64,000 nt of DNA from Blattamonas nauphoetae (lineage: Eukaryota > Preaxostyla > Oxymonadida): assembly GCA_033064195.1 (NCBI GenBank), contig JARBJD010000214.1, positions 1 through 64,000 on the forward strand, given 5' to 3'. Positions 54,250 to 63,774 of the stretch are shown here, piece after piece; position 1 is the first letter of the stretch; every line of letters begins with the position of its first letter. The notes under the pieces were generated by a model. That model was not told the DNA's origin and did not search any database. It saw only the letters and a program-made list of their open reading frames with translations. The translations under genes and the position numbers were made by a program.

Positions 54250-54770
54250 GGTCCCTAGTCCACGAGTCGGTATTCAATTCCGCCTGTCCTGTTTGTTGTC
54301 ACAGATCTAGCCAAATAAGGACAAAATTGGCCTGTTTTTGGCGATCATCCTCTAAAAGGATACAAAAAGGCACAATTACCACTAAAATGGAAGAATACGG
54401 TTAAAAGACTTAAACTAGTATGTCTTACCATTTTCATGGTTCAATAACTCATCTTTGCCCAATTGTGAGATCTGAATGCCACAAACTCATTCGCGCTGAA
54501 AAGACAAGACAGAACGCCAGAAAGGAAGGAGAGAAACATACACATGATGGAGGTGAAGTTCGTTGGGACGATAATCATAGTGGATTACTCAATACGACAA
54601 TGGACGATCAGATCGCAATCACCCGCACTTCATTTTGAAAATATTGTGATTTCTCGGTTTTTTTACAAAATAAGGAGAAGGACCACTTTCACTGGTGAAT
54701 TTGAAGGAAAACGAAAATAACGTTAAATTGATGGAGAATAATTCGGTCTCAGTTCTTCGTGCCATACCTG
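54250..54770 (-). repeat. right arm of the foldback element
   Basis: Inverted partner of 53224-53740, with a few single-base differences such as an extra A in two homopolymers. These differences show that the arms are real and not an assembly mirror. Confidence 0.8.
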
Positions 54771-54984
54771 TATGGTTTGATTTTGTCCAGGTTGGCCGAG
54801 CACGTGTCAGATTTGACTGGCTGGAGGATCTAATTTGGATGAATACAATCGTTGAACAGTGAATAGCTTGAATGGCTCAGGGTTTCATGAGATGAGAAGA
54901 ATCAATGAAGTGGATAAACAATTTCCATGAAAGGCGAAGGATTTGTTCATCGATCGAAAATGGCTCGTTGAGAAGAGGCAGCCA

Positions 54985-55578
54985 TCAGTACATCTCCCAA
55001 TGATCCAAATTCCTAATATTCGACCCACACGAACGCATGATGAATCTTGTTTGATCGTGATTGGTGACATGTTCGAGTGAGTTCATCTTTCTGATCAGGA
55101 TGAATTCCATTGCATCCTCCCAACCTTCTTCATCAAAACATTGCTTGGCACGAATCTTCAACCATCGAGGGCGACTGACAGCACACGACAACACTTTCAT
55201 CGGAGACGAGGTATCACAACTGAAAGTGAATCCATCCACAATTCGAGAGAAGAAGCCAAGCTTGCTCAGACACCGCATGAGGACAGGATGACTCCAATCG
55301 GTGCACACTTTGATGAGATCGTTTGTCCATCTCTCGCATTGTTCCGATGTTGTGTTGAGTTGTCTGCCGAAGTGTGGGAAGATGAACTGTTCTGAGAGTG
55401 TGACTACGTGTTCGAGTTGGGTCGGAAGCAGACCGTCAGCCTTGAAGCTACAATAGTCCAGACAGCCCAGAAGGAAATGATGGAACTTATCATGGAGAGC
55501 TGTCATGTGTTTGTTGGATGGAGGCTGGTCCAGTTTCAAGGCATCCAGAAAAAGCGGAACTGTCTCGAAACACAGATC
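54985..55578 (-). CDS. helical-repeat protein, C-terminal part (split by MITE)
   Basis: An open frame of about 195 codons, beginning CFETVPLFLDALKLDQPPSN at the transposon edge and ending at TAA 54985-54987. It has an amphipathic-helix pattern (MTALHDKFHHFLLGCLD, HVVTLSEQFIFPHFG) like the adjoining N-terminal part. Removing the transposon and one target copy joins the two parts in frame as ...NWDDL|CFETVP..., so this is the end of one gene of roughly 870 residues. There is no ATG near its own start. It would be untranslated unless splicing or internal initiation occurs. Confidence 0.65.
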   Translation of the reverse strand, partial: DLCFETVPLFLDALKLDQPPSNKHMTALHDKFHHFLLGCLDYCSFKADGLLPTQLEHVVTLSEQFIFPHFGRQLNTTSEQCERWTNDLIKVCTDWSHPVLMRCLSKLGFFSRIVDGFTFSCDTSSPMKVLSCAVSRPRWLKIRAKQCFDEEGWEDAMEFILIRKMNSLEHVTNHDQTRFIMRSCGSNIRNLDHWEMY

Positions 55579-55990
55579 GGCTTAATCATACCCCGTGCCC
55601 CCTCACCAAAATTTTCAAATATGTCTGGTTTTTAATATTAAACACACTTTTGATAAAATTTTGTGATTTTGAGGGCGAAAAAAAGCTGCCCTTTTTGGCC
55701 GGATCCAGCCCATTATTTGTTTCAACACTTCACAAAGATCCTTTTTTCTATGGTACTTTTGAGAATTCACCAATAGTCTTCACAGCCCCCCCTGCTCTTG
55801 AGCGGGGGGCTGTGAAGACTATCCGACATTATGAAAAAGTGTCTGGAAAAAGGATCGGGTGAAGTGTAGATAAATCCATAACTCCAAAACCCGGTCTCAA
55901 ATCGAGCAATAATTGTAAAAACATCGTGAAGTGATATTAAACAAAGCTCCTGTTAAAATATTGGAGGGGGGCACGGGGTCGGATTATGCC
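55579..55990. mobile_element. 412-bp MITE with 8-bp target duplication
   Basis: Flanked by a perfect duplication CACAGATC (55571-55578 and 55991-55998). Terminal inverted repeats of 24 bp start GGC(T/A)TAATC and include the perfect block ACCCCGTGCCCCC, with three mismatches. The middle is a strong hairpin: 19-bp arms around 55773-55791 and 55804-55822 with a short loop. No coding capacity. The 8-bp duplication fits hAT, while the GG start could also fit Merlin, so the superfamily is open. It interrupts the coding sequence of the minus-strand helical gene. Confidence 0.85.
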
Positions 55991-58002
55991 CACAGATCAT
56001 CCCAGTTGTCATTCAGTGGTGAGTAGAGGCTTGGTCCAGTGTGGAGGAGATGTTCCACTGGTGCTTGTTGGAGGATGTCGACAGGAAGAGAGAGGAGTGA
56101 TTTCAGTGCGTGGAGGTATTGCTCCTTGGTTCGACTCACGATCCAGTGCGCTCGGACAAAATCGATTTTTTTGGATTGGCTGAAGAAGGCGCAGATGCTG
56201 AGAATGGTGTTGTCGTCGATGGGAGAGTCGTTGTCGAGCAGATCAACAATTCGGTCGAGAACATTGATTGTCTCTTTGTTGGAGAGAGAGCACACAAGCT
56301 CAGCTGTGAGGATGAAGGGTGGAGATGGCGACGACAGGGCAGCCTTGTTCATTTTTTGTTTCAGTATTGGAAAATATTGATGAGTTTCATCTGTGCTCGA
56401 ATCCTGATCAAACAAGAGAGCCAGGAAGTCAAGAATGAGATTCTGTTTGCATTGCTCCAAAGCGAACGGATGGAGCGAAAGATGGATCGAATAATCCATC
56501 ATCAGAGTGAGGAACGAGAGATTGATTCGATCCGACCACGAACGACGATTGACTGACACGACGATTTCGGTCAAGAATGCTGTGAGTTGGGAGTGAAATG
56601 GGAGGAATTCAGACGTGAAGGGCAGTGTTGCAGGCTGAACGACTTCGAAGAAACGGGTGAGCCATCCAATCCGAGTGCGGTGACGACCATTGTCGATGGT
56701 GTTGACGAATTCGCGAAAGGTGGTGAGAACGAGAGGGGCGTGGCGAGGTTGAGAGGGAGTGAAGAGTGTCCAGAGCGATCGAACGTGAAGACAAGATGAA
56801 CGAGAGACGATGATTTTCATCATGCTGACAGAGATTGTGTCGCACTCTGTGATGTAGATTTTTGTCTCAGGCGGGTGACGATTCAAGAAGAACAGAATTG
56901 ACTGAAGTTCCATATCGGAGAATGTCGTCTTGGTCTCGATTTGAGAAAGCAGACATTCCAGTCCTTCCACCCAAACGCGATTGTCTTCCAGTTTCGTTGG
57001 GTCTAAAATCAGATAACGTTGTGCCTTGTTCACATCGGTGAGTCCCAACACAGATGCGAATGCAGACGACAGCTCTCCCAGAATGTCCACAAAGAACCGC
57101 TGAATGTCCGGAAAGGGTGATGGATAGATTTTGGAGTGGTCGATTGTGGGATTGTTCTCGTCACACAACAGATACTCCAACAATTCATCCGAAAAGGGAT
57201 GATCGTTCGAGTATTCAATTGCGGATGGCAGAACGGTTCGTAATCGGTTGCATAAGCGTGTAATGTCGCTCGGAGCAAGTTGAGGGTCTCCAAAAATGAC
57301 GCGTGGATGGATCAATGTCATGATCGACACGGACGACGGTTCGAGCGGACGGCCAGGGAAAGTGACTGGATTGTTGAAAATATGGCGCAAATACGCACAG
57401 AATGGTTGGAAAATGGATTCTGTGATTTCTGAGGCGAGTTCGCTGGATCTTGAAGGGAGCGTCATTTCGTTGAGACAAAGGCGGAGGTTCCCTGGTTGGA
57501 GAATCTGCAGATGGCGGGACAGGATCGAAAGGAGATGGCCGTGCAATTCCATCGTTTGACTATTCACTGGGATTTCGTGTGGTTTCAGAACGGAGAAGAG
57601 ACCAGACATGAATCCTGTTGTGCCTTCCGAAATAGTGAATGATGGAGATGAATAAAGGTGCAAAGTATCGTAGAACGCAATGAAGGCATGTTTGAGAGCG
57701 TCACATGGAAGTGAAATCAGTTTGAGGAGAGTTGAAGCGAGTTCCATCGAGAGGCAACAATTCGGGAAGAGGTATTCGAACAAGACCTTTGAATCGTCTT
57801 GATGATATCTAATGTGGATTGTGGCGTACAGAAGGAACCGAATTGCATGGTTGATGTCTACTGGAGACAGAGTCATTTCGGAGTCAACATGACCAAAGAG
57901 TGAGAGACACCCTTCTCCAATCTCATCCATTCCAATGCAATCCTGCAGCACCAATCTCCGATCCCATTCGATGGAAGTGGTGAGATTGGCTTGGGTCGGC
58001 AT
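55984..58002 (-). CDS. helical-repeat (HEAT/ARM-like) protein, N-terminal part
   Basis: ATG at 58002 (MPTQANLTTSIEWDRR). The frame is open for 672 codons and stops at a TAA supplied by the transposon. The sequence is a run of amphipathic helices with hydrophobic cores (LLYATIHIRYHQDD, ELASTLLKLISLPCDALKHA, LVLTTFREFVNTID, LILDFLALLFDQD), like an alpha-solenoid scaffold. I see no catalytic motif, signal peptide or membrane helix. The style matches the gene at 9203-11177, so the two may belong to one expanded family. Gene function is unknown. The last few codons before the stop derive from the MITE and its target copy. An in-frame TTG 12 bases upstream is not a likely start. A perfect hairpin begins 9 bp upstream of the ATG. 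Confidence 0.75.
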   Translation of the reverse strand: MPTQANLTTSIEWDRRLVLQDCIGMDEIGEGCLSLFGHVDSEMTLSPVDINHAIRFLLYATIHIRYHQDDSKVLFEYLFPNCCLSMELASTLLKLISLPCDALKHAFIAFYDTLHLYSSPSFTISEGTTGFMSGLFSVLKPHEIPVNSQTMELHGHLLSILSRHLQILQPGNLRLCLNEMTLPSRSSELASEITESIFQPFCAYLRHIFNNPVTFPGRPLEPSSVSIMTLIHPRVIFGDPQLAPSDITRLCNRLRTVLPSAIEYSNDHPFSDELLEYLLCDENNPTIDHSKIYPSPFPDIQRFFVDILGELSSAFASVLGLTDVNKAQRYLILDPTKLEDNRVWVEGLECLLSQIETKTTFSDMELQSILFFLNRHPPETKIYITECDTISVSMMKIIVSRSSCLHVRSLWTLFTPSQPRHAPLVLTTFREFVNTIDNGRHRTRIGWLTRFFEVVQPATLPFTSEFLPFHSQLTAFLTEIVVSVNRRSWSDRINLSFLTLMMDYSIHLSLHPFALEQCKQNLILDFLALLFDQDSSTDETHQYFPILKQKMNKAALSSPSPPFILTAELVCSLSNKETINVLDRIVDLLDNDSPIDDNTILSICAFFSQSKKIDFVRAHWIVSRTKEQYLHALKSLLSLPVDILQQAPVEHLLHTGPSLYSPLNDNWDDLWA

Positions 58003-58010
58003 GTCCTCCT

Positions 58011-58049
58011 CCAAAAACCCGTGTCCTACGGGAGGACACGGGTTTTTGG
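58011..58049. repeat. perfect 17-bp hairpin next to a start codon
   Basis: Arms CCAAAAACCCGTGTCCT (58011-58027) and its exact complement (58033-58049), loop of 5 bases. It lies 9 bp upstream of the ATG of the minus-strand helical gene and would be in its 5' UTR. It could be a regulatory hairpin or a transposon footprint. Confidence 0.85.
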
Positions 58050-59169
58050 CGCTTAATTAGGCGATGAGAGGGTTCAATTCAAAAAAGCATGTAGATGATG
58101 TGATACGATGTGTAGCATTACTTCTACAACACAAAATTCAATTTTACGTTCATTTTATGTGAATCGGAAGCGAAAACGGTGAACTTTGTTCGAACAACAG
58201 AAATTGAAAAATGAAGGTCCGATCAAGATCTTGATTCGTCAAAATACTCGACTCTGACCATCACCATTACAAATTGAGAAACATTGAAGACATTCATGTT
58301 GTTGTTTTGATGGATAATCAGATAAACACCGGATTAGAGGGCGGGAGCAGCGAATACTGACCTCGCATCTCAACGGCCGCTTCACCACTCCACTCGTCGA
58401 GAGGGCAGTCATTCTTCGTTCGGAAGTCAGTGTCTCACGACAGACATGTTGTCTCCTCTTACGGCGTCAATGAAAGAGTCGGTGTCTCCAGCAGGAAGAT
58501 CTGGCATTCTCACGGTAAGATGTTGGCTTCAATCACGGTGTAGTCACGCACGCATCATGTGGATCGGTATGGCGAGGAAGGATATCTTTATTTTGAGGAG
58601 GACGAGGGGTGAGAGAGAGGTGCCACACTGACGCCAGATCTGAAGGGATATGGTAAGAATGAGAAAGAATCAAGGAAAATATGAAAGGGGAGACGAAAAA
58701 AATAGCAAAAAAGATGAGAAAGGCTCAGTAGTGAATGATTAAGGACGAATGAAAAGTTGGTTAACTGAATCGACTTCAAACACATTTGTGCCCGCTTTCT
58801 TTGATTGTTCAGCATCCACCTTCCACTGATGTTTGAATAAGGCTAGTGAGATCGTACAAAACCCGTTAATCGGCTTCTCTGCGAAGATCGACATAGATCC
58901 CATCAACACAGGTAGGATGCGACCAATGTGAAAGTATGACAGTTTCTGAGTAGGGAAAGGAAGAGGGAGAGTTGGTAGCAGATGAGGAGGGAAAGAAAGA
59001 CAAGAATCGTGGAATCGAGATCTTCATTGAAAATGGTTCAAAAAATCGTCAAATACTCCAAATTAACGAAGTAATGAGCATACATCGTTCACACCCGTTC
59101 ATCTTTCCCCCTTAATCCTCAGCACACAGCACACCACTCCCACAAGCAGCTCAATCGCCCGTGCCCTCC
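58050..59169. other. intergenic, no gene seen
   Basis: No convincing open frame. It contains A/G-rich stretches (about 58600-58740) and pyrimidine-rich ones (about 59090-59160). It should include the promoter of the minus-strand helical gene. Confidence 0.45.
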
Positions 59170-59755
59170 TTATCCAATCATCATCGCTAACAAATACGAA
59201 AAAGTCGCCACAACAGACAGTGTTGAGTTGATATCTTTGTCGGTTGGCGTTCCAGACGAATCGATCAGCTTCTGCGGCGCTGACATGAAGGCATTAGTTT
59301 GGATCAGAGTTTGCGGTGTCGTCAGCTCGACAGGAAGTGGGATAATCGTCCCGTTCTCCATAATTTGCGCTGTTTTGGATGTTTCGTCCATCCGAAGCGG
59401 GGTCACGAAGGGAACAGTGGAATCGGCAGCAGATCTCGCTGTCTGAGCGAGAGTGTCCTCAACGACCGAAATCCTTCGCTCACTCACTCACTCATCCTTC
59501 TCCCAACGCCATTTGCGACGATGAATTGACGATAGAGCGGTTGAGCGTGGAGTGCATGCGGAGGGAGGACGCGAGGGCGTCGTCAAAAGTTCGGAGCAGC
59601 GGGGTGAACGGGGTAAGGAGTATTTCGATGTAGTAGTGTGAGTGGGAGAGCAGCAGCTGGAGAGAGGGAGAGGAGGAAGCAATGAAAACAGAATTGGAAC
59701 GACAAAGAATAAGAAAAGGCGTCGAAATCCAGAACGAAAGCTTCTCCTTCCACAC
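59170..59755 (-). CDS. candidate small membrane-associated protein (two frames)
   Basis: Minus-strand frame 59170-59487 reads ERRISVVEDTLAQTARSAAD and ends in a hydrophobic stretch (LSVVATFSYLLAMMIG), like a tail anchor. Just upstream, in another frame, 59492-59755 reads IEILLTPFTPLLRTFDDALA. The join falls in a GTGA tandem repeat (about 59485-59500), where slippage or an unresolved intron could explain the frame change. No family is recognised and no ATG start is clear. A decayed gene is equally possible. Confidence 0.3.
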
Positions 59756-61603
59756 ATATCATCGTTCATCCGTCGCTTCTCATCTGCTTTTCTTAGCTTG
59801 TGTAGCACGTAATTGATGTTCACAGCAAGTCTAAGTTCTCCCTCTTCGTGTTATGATGATTGTGTTGCGTTGTAAGATAGACATGGCAAGTTAATGTGAA
59901 AAATGTCGGTGATTCCGAAAAGAGAACGAGAACGATTGCATTTTGGTGCTGTGTCAAAGAAGGATATCAAGGCGAGAAGATGAAAGTGAGGTCAGAATCA
60001 GGAGTTGGAAAACTGAAAGAGTGTCAAGATTCACAATAGCAAACCGGGTATTTCCGTTGTGGAGCCAATAGATACTCAAACAAGACACTTCCACGGAGAG
60101 AGATCATCAGAAGGCGAGAGATAATATCTACAACATTCCCAACAACACTATGCCGGCGAGAAACCTGAAATGAAGAGCAATAGGTGAGGATAAGGAGAGA
60201 GAGAGGAAATTGGAGAAAGAACAACCTCCGAGAGTAAGGAGGGGAGACGGTGCATAGACATGATATGGAACCTTCTCCTCCAAATAACGAGAGGAAAACA
60301 AAAGAACAGAAGACGGAAAGTCACATGAGAAGTTTATCTCCCCTGATCACATACTGGACAGGGAAGGAGCACATGGAGGGGAGGGGGCGTGCGGGGAGGT
60401 GGTTGGGGGAGGGGAGCGCGTGAGGATGTGGTTGGGGGAGGGGAGCGCGTTTCGGAGTGGAGTGCGAAAGGAGACGGTTGGGGGTGGAGCGAGTGGTGAG
60501 GCGGGTTCCGATGGGAGGGAAGCGGGCCGGTACATCTGACTTATATTTCCAGCTTCACATCTGGCTCGACCAAGCTATCCATTTCATCTAACTAAAGATA
60601 AATTGGTTACGAAGAGGGAAAAAAGCGAGAAGGATACATTGGTTCGAAGGCCGGCATATCTCATTTCAATTTTCCCACTTCACAAATCAGTACGATCAAG
60701 CTATCCATTCCTCCAACTAAAGAGCAAGAGGTCAAAAGATGAGAGAACAGAGACAGAGACACGCATACTTAAGGATGAAAGGTACATCATTCGAACCGCA
60801 GTTTCGGAGTTTGTGGAATTATGTGTGGAGACATGGGATGTGCGGCAGATTGTGCAAATTGTTTTGAAAACAAAGTCGATGTGATAATACACAAAGGGGA
60901 ATGCATCCCACCGACTTTGTGTATGTTTTATTTCCTATATTCTGAAAGGGGGAATGAGTTCGATGAAAGCGACCATTTTGTGCATAGTCCCAGAGAGTGG
61001 TCTGTGGGAGGAGTCAAAGAAATGACAGGATGAGTCGGCGAGAGAGACGGAGGACGAGTGTTGGCCGGAAGTCCTTCCCTTCCAAATGAAGATTGTGTTC
61101 TCATCTGAAGGGAATGAATGTGGGGGGAACTCAAACGGTCTGGAGGCAATTATCTGGTGGAGGCTGGGAGGAAATGAGAAAATGGGATTGTGATATGACC
61201 ACGAAACTTGGACGAGTTAGATGCTTCGGGCTAGTTCACCTGAGAGTCATCTGGTTCTTTCCTTCTGTCATTTTTGTCTTGAGCTTTCTCGAGTCGTTTA
61301 TGTAGTCCGATTCTGTGAATTGCTAGAAGCAGCTCGGGCTTTGTGTGATACCTTGTTGTGCCAATTGTTCTTCTCATTCGTGCAATTTCTCGCTCGCAGG
61401 ATGCTTCGGATGCAGGGGTGACTTGTAGTGCACACGCAAAAAGTGAAAATTGAGCGATCAGTTTGGCGTTGAGGAGAGTCTCGTTCTGAGAGAAAAGAAT
61501 CGAATTAAATTCATTGATCCGGGCATTTTCACGCCAAAAATCGTAACAGCTTTCGTTTAGTGAGTGATCATACGGAAACCGTTGGCGTCCTTCCAGCGGG
61601 TAG
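59756..61603. other. intergenic, no gene seen
   Basis: Only short overlapping frames occur. The segment 60360-60530 is very G-rich, and 60160-60320 is purine-rich on +. Nothing else is recognisable. Confidence 0.45.
60375..60450 (+). repeat. G-rich direct repeat
   Basis: A 23-bp unit GTGGTTGGGGGAGGGGAGCG plus CGT occurs twice (60399-60421, 60428-60450) inside a tract with many G runs of 3-6. It has the spacing expected of G-quadruplex-forming DNA on the + strand. Confidence 0.7.
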
Positions 61604-61689
61604 GTCTAGACTCAGATCTGGAAAAGTCTAGACGCAGATCTGCAGATCGGTCTAGGCGCAGATCCCGAAGTCTACACGCAGATCCGTCA
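61604..61689 (+). repeat. 20-24 bp minisatellite, four copies
   Basis: Four tandem units with core GTCTA(G/C)(A/G)C(G/T)CAGATC start at 61604, 61626, 61650 and 61670. They contain repeated XbaI-like TCTAGA and BglII-like AGATCT palindromes, so the array is rich in small inverted repeats. There is no coding context. Confidence 0.75.
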
Positions 61690-62037
61690 ATATTGTCTCT
61701 ATTTTGGTTTATAATGTGTCTTTAATGAATGAAAGAGACGTAGAATAGATGTAAAAGAATAAAAAGAAGAGTTTCAATGAAAAAAAGAGAGTGATTGATG
61801 TGAAGACCCATCAACTGTTTCAATGGGTCGATCGTGGCCGCTGTCGAAAAATCGGCTTTTCTGAAACATCTTCAGAAAGAACACAGGTAAAACGGTTCAT
61901 GTCTCCAAAAAGACAATAGTAACAGCTCCCAGTAACTGGATGATGAGTCCGGTGTTGTCTCCTTTCCAACTCCGAAGGATGGTGTGAACTCAATCAGCCT
62001 CGTCTCCCTCATACTCGTCAAACCACTCCTGCTGCAT
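61690..62037. other. AT-rich spacer
   Basis: AT-rich sequence with no open frame, between the minisatellite and the 3' end of the minus-strand gene ending at 62038. Confidence 0.4.
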
Positions 62038-63774
62038 TCAGCAAAGTTGGGCGTGCGTGCCCAGTCGATCGGCCTCTAATTGCAGTTTCCCCTTTCTGAT
62101 TGGGAATTTCGTCTTCGCAGTCTCGTCCTGTCCCACATGCCACGCGTAGAAGTTGCCGCTGTTCTTCACCAGCTGCGTCTTGAAGGCACGCGGGATCTCC
62201 GGAATGGAGTTGACGTGGAGAGCTCGCATGGCTTCGAAGGCGAGAGCGACGGTGTTCGGATGGTCAACATCGACGACAGGTCGTGCATCGGCTTCGTGAC
62301 GCTTTCGGGGAAGGCCTGCTCCTTCGACCCTCCGAACGAGATGGACATGGGCGGGAGGGGAGAGTCATCGGGAACGGGGAGATGTTCAGCAGACCCGACG
62401 ACGTCTTCGTCTTCACTGCTTTTGCTTCGGCCTCGTTGATGGCGTCGTTCGAGATTTAGTTCAGAAGAGGGTTGGGTCCGTCTATAATCAGCATTGTTTC
62501 CATTCGCTGTGGATTCGGCGTAAGATTGAATGATGTTCTATGGAATGCTTCGTTGAGAAGCATCAAGAACGCAGCGTCGTGTTCGACGTTGTATCTTGTC
62601 CCAGCAGTACTCATGTCGAACGTGAATTGCTGCGTTGAGTCGAGGGCGACGGAGAGCGTGCTTGGGTTGGGAATCTGTGTTGGATCGACAATTCGTTCCT
62701 CGCTCGCTTTCTCGTTCGGCGATGCTCGATTCGTGCCCAAGTTGAGCAGCTGCATGAAGTCATCGCAGACAGGCGGGATGAGGAGGGACAGCGAGTGTGT
62801 GATGATCTGCACAGACACGAGGAACATCCGCCGTCGCCGCTGCGTGAGTGTCGGCATCGTCTGCGGCGGCGAAGGAAGCAGCACATCAGACTCCCACTCC
62901 TCATTCTCCGGCGGAGGAGGCGGTTCGGGATCGGAGTCGTCGCTTTCGAAGCGTGTGGCTGGATGTTGGACAAACGCGAGCCTCATGTCGCCTGAGATCT
63001 CTTCGGGGAGGCTGTCGTCCAGCGGAGGTGTGCTTCGTCCTGCGGTGAATTGTTGCGGAGTGGCAGGAGTGGGCTGGCGGACGATGCTCATTCGGAGTGA
63101 CTGGCGCGGATTGAACAGTCGCAATGGCGGGCTTGCTGTTGGACTGGTCCGAGCAGTCTCTACCGAGGGTTAAGGATTCTGACGCTGATTGAGCCTTGTG
63201 GCTGTTCGTCGGGCTCTTGAAGACGAACGGAAGATCAAACTTCGACTTGAATTCCTTCCCCAGCGGACCTGTCGATTTGTGTCCCTTCGAGAACGACAGT
63301 GTCTGCTGCTTGGTGATGGTCTCGTAGGACAACATGACGAAGGATAGGAGGTGGAAGAGCGTCGACGTGAAGCTAGCGAGGAATGGGTGCGAGAAGGGTG
63401 TCTTGAGGATGTCCGAATTTGTCTGACGCTGCGTCAAGACATCCAAATACCCGACGAGCAGCGGAGAGAACACGATGCAGTACAATCGGTACAGAATGAT
63501 GACGCCGTCCTCGTCCACAAACTGTTCGATGAGCGAGCGTTCACTTGGTCCTACGATCTCGGAATTGGTGAATAGGAGTTTGAGTGCGTGCAGGATGGAA
63601 ATTGATATTGAAGATGTTGCCCTGGTCATCGGGAGTGAAGGGGAGGGGAAGGGTGGGATCAACTGTGAGAAGGCAGATCAGTGTTTGCAGACAGGCCGCT
63701 GTGAGAGGGCTCAGCCAACGAGACGAGGTGCGAGGGTCGGAGTGGAAGGGTATTTTTCTGAAGGAGTGTTCCAT
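62038..63774 (-). CDS. unknown protein, frame-interrupted minus-strand gene
   Basis: Five overlapping minus-strand segments read as one protein in changing frames. In order: SRWLSPLTAACLQTLICLLT (about 63700), ALKLLFTNSEIVGPSERSL to FDLPFVFKSPTNSHKA (63590-63190), MSIVRQPTPATPQQFTAG through an acidic proline-rich stretch to NPLLN (63100-62456), EDEDVVGSAEHLPVPDDS (about 62400), and AFEAMRALHVNSIPEIP to the stop at 62038. It has helical N-terminal and mixed C-terminal parts, with a disordered Pro/Glu linker near 62900-62950. One frame change (about 63143-63170) can be explained by a 28-nt GT-AG intron. At least one other, between the first two segments, has no GT available and looks like a true frameshift or sequence error. 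Family unknown. N-terminal start not found. Confidence 0.5.

Larger units (their letters stand above)
53224..54770. mobile_element. foldback DNA transposon with about 515-bp inverted arms (1547 bp)
   Basis: Left arm 53224-53740 and right arm 54250-54770 are inverted copies with only a few differences, including single-base indels. Ends read CAGGTATGGCACGAAG, each flanked by TA. Alignment with the sequence upstream of B1 (around 38458) supports a TA target duplicated on insertion, as in Tc1/mariner-type elements. The central 510 bp is unique. Each arm contains the same 72-residue open frame (53356-53574 minus, 54420-54638 plus). It resembles no transposase I know. An intron-like GTAAGA...TTTTAG segment of 47 nt is also present in each arm. 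The element is non-autonomous, and the high arm identity suggests recent origin or intramolecular conversion. Confidence 0.75.

Noticed and set aside
53224-54770. Polinton-like or virus-like element because of very long terminal repeats
   Set aside because: The length is only 1.5 kb, the target duplication is TA and not 6 bp, and no capsid, polymerase or integrase sequence is present.
53224-54770. Inverted repeat as an assembly artefact
   Set aside because: The arms differ at several bases and indels, the centre is unique, and the TA insertion site is supported by the paralogous empty site.
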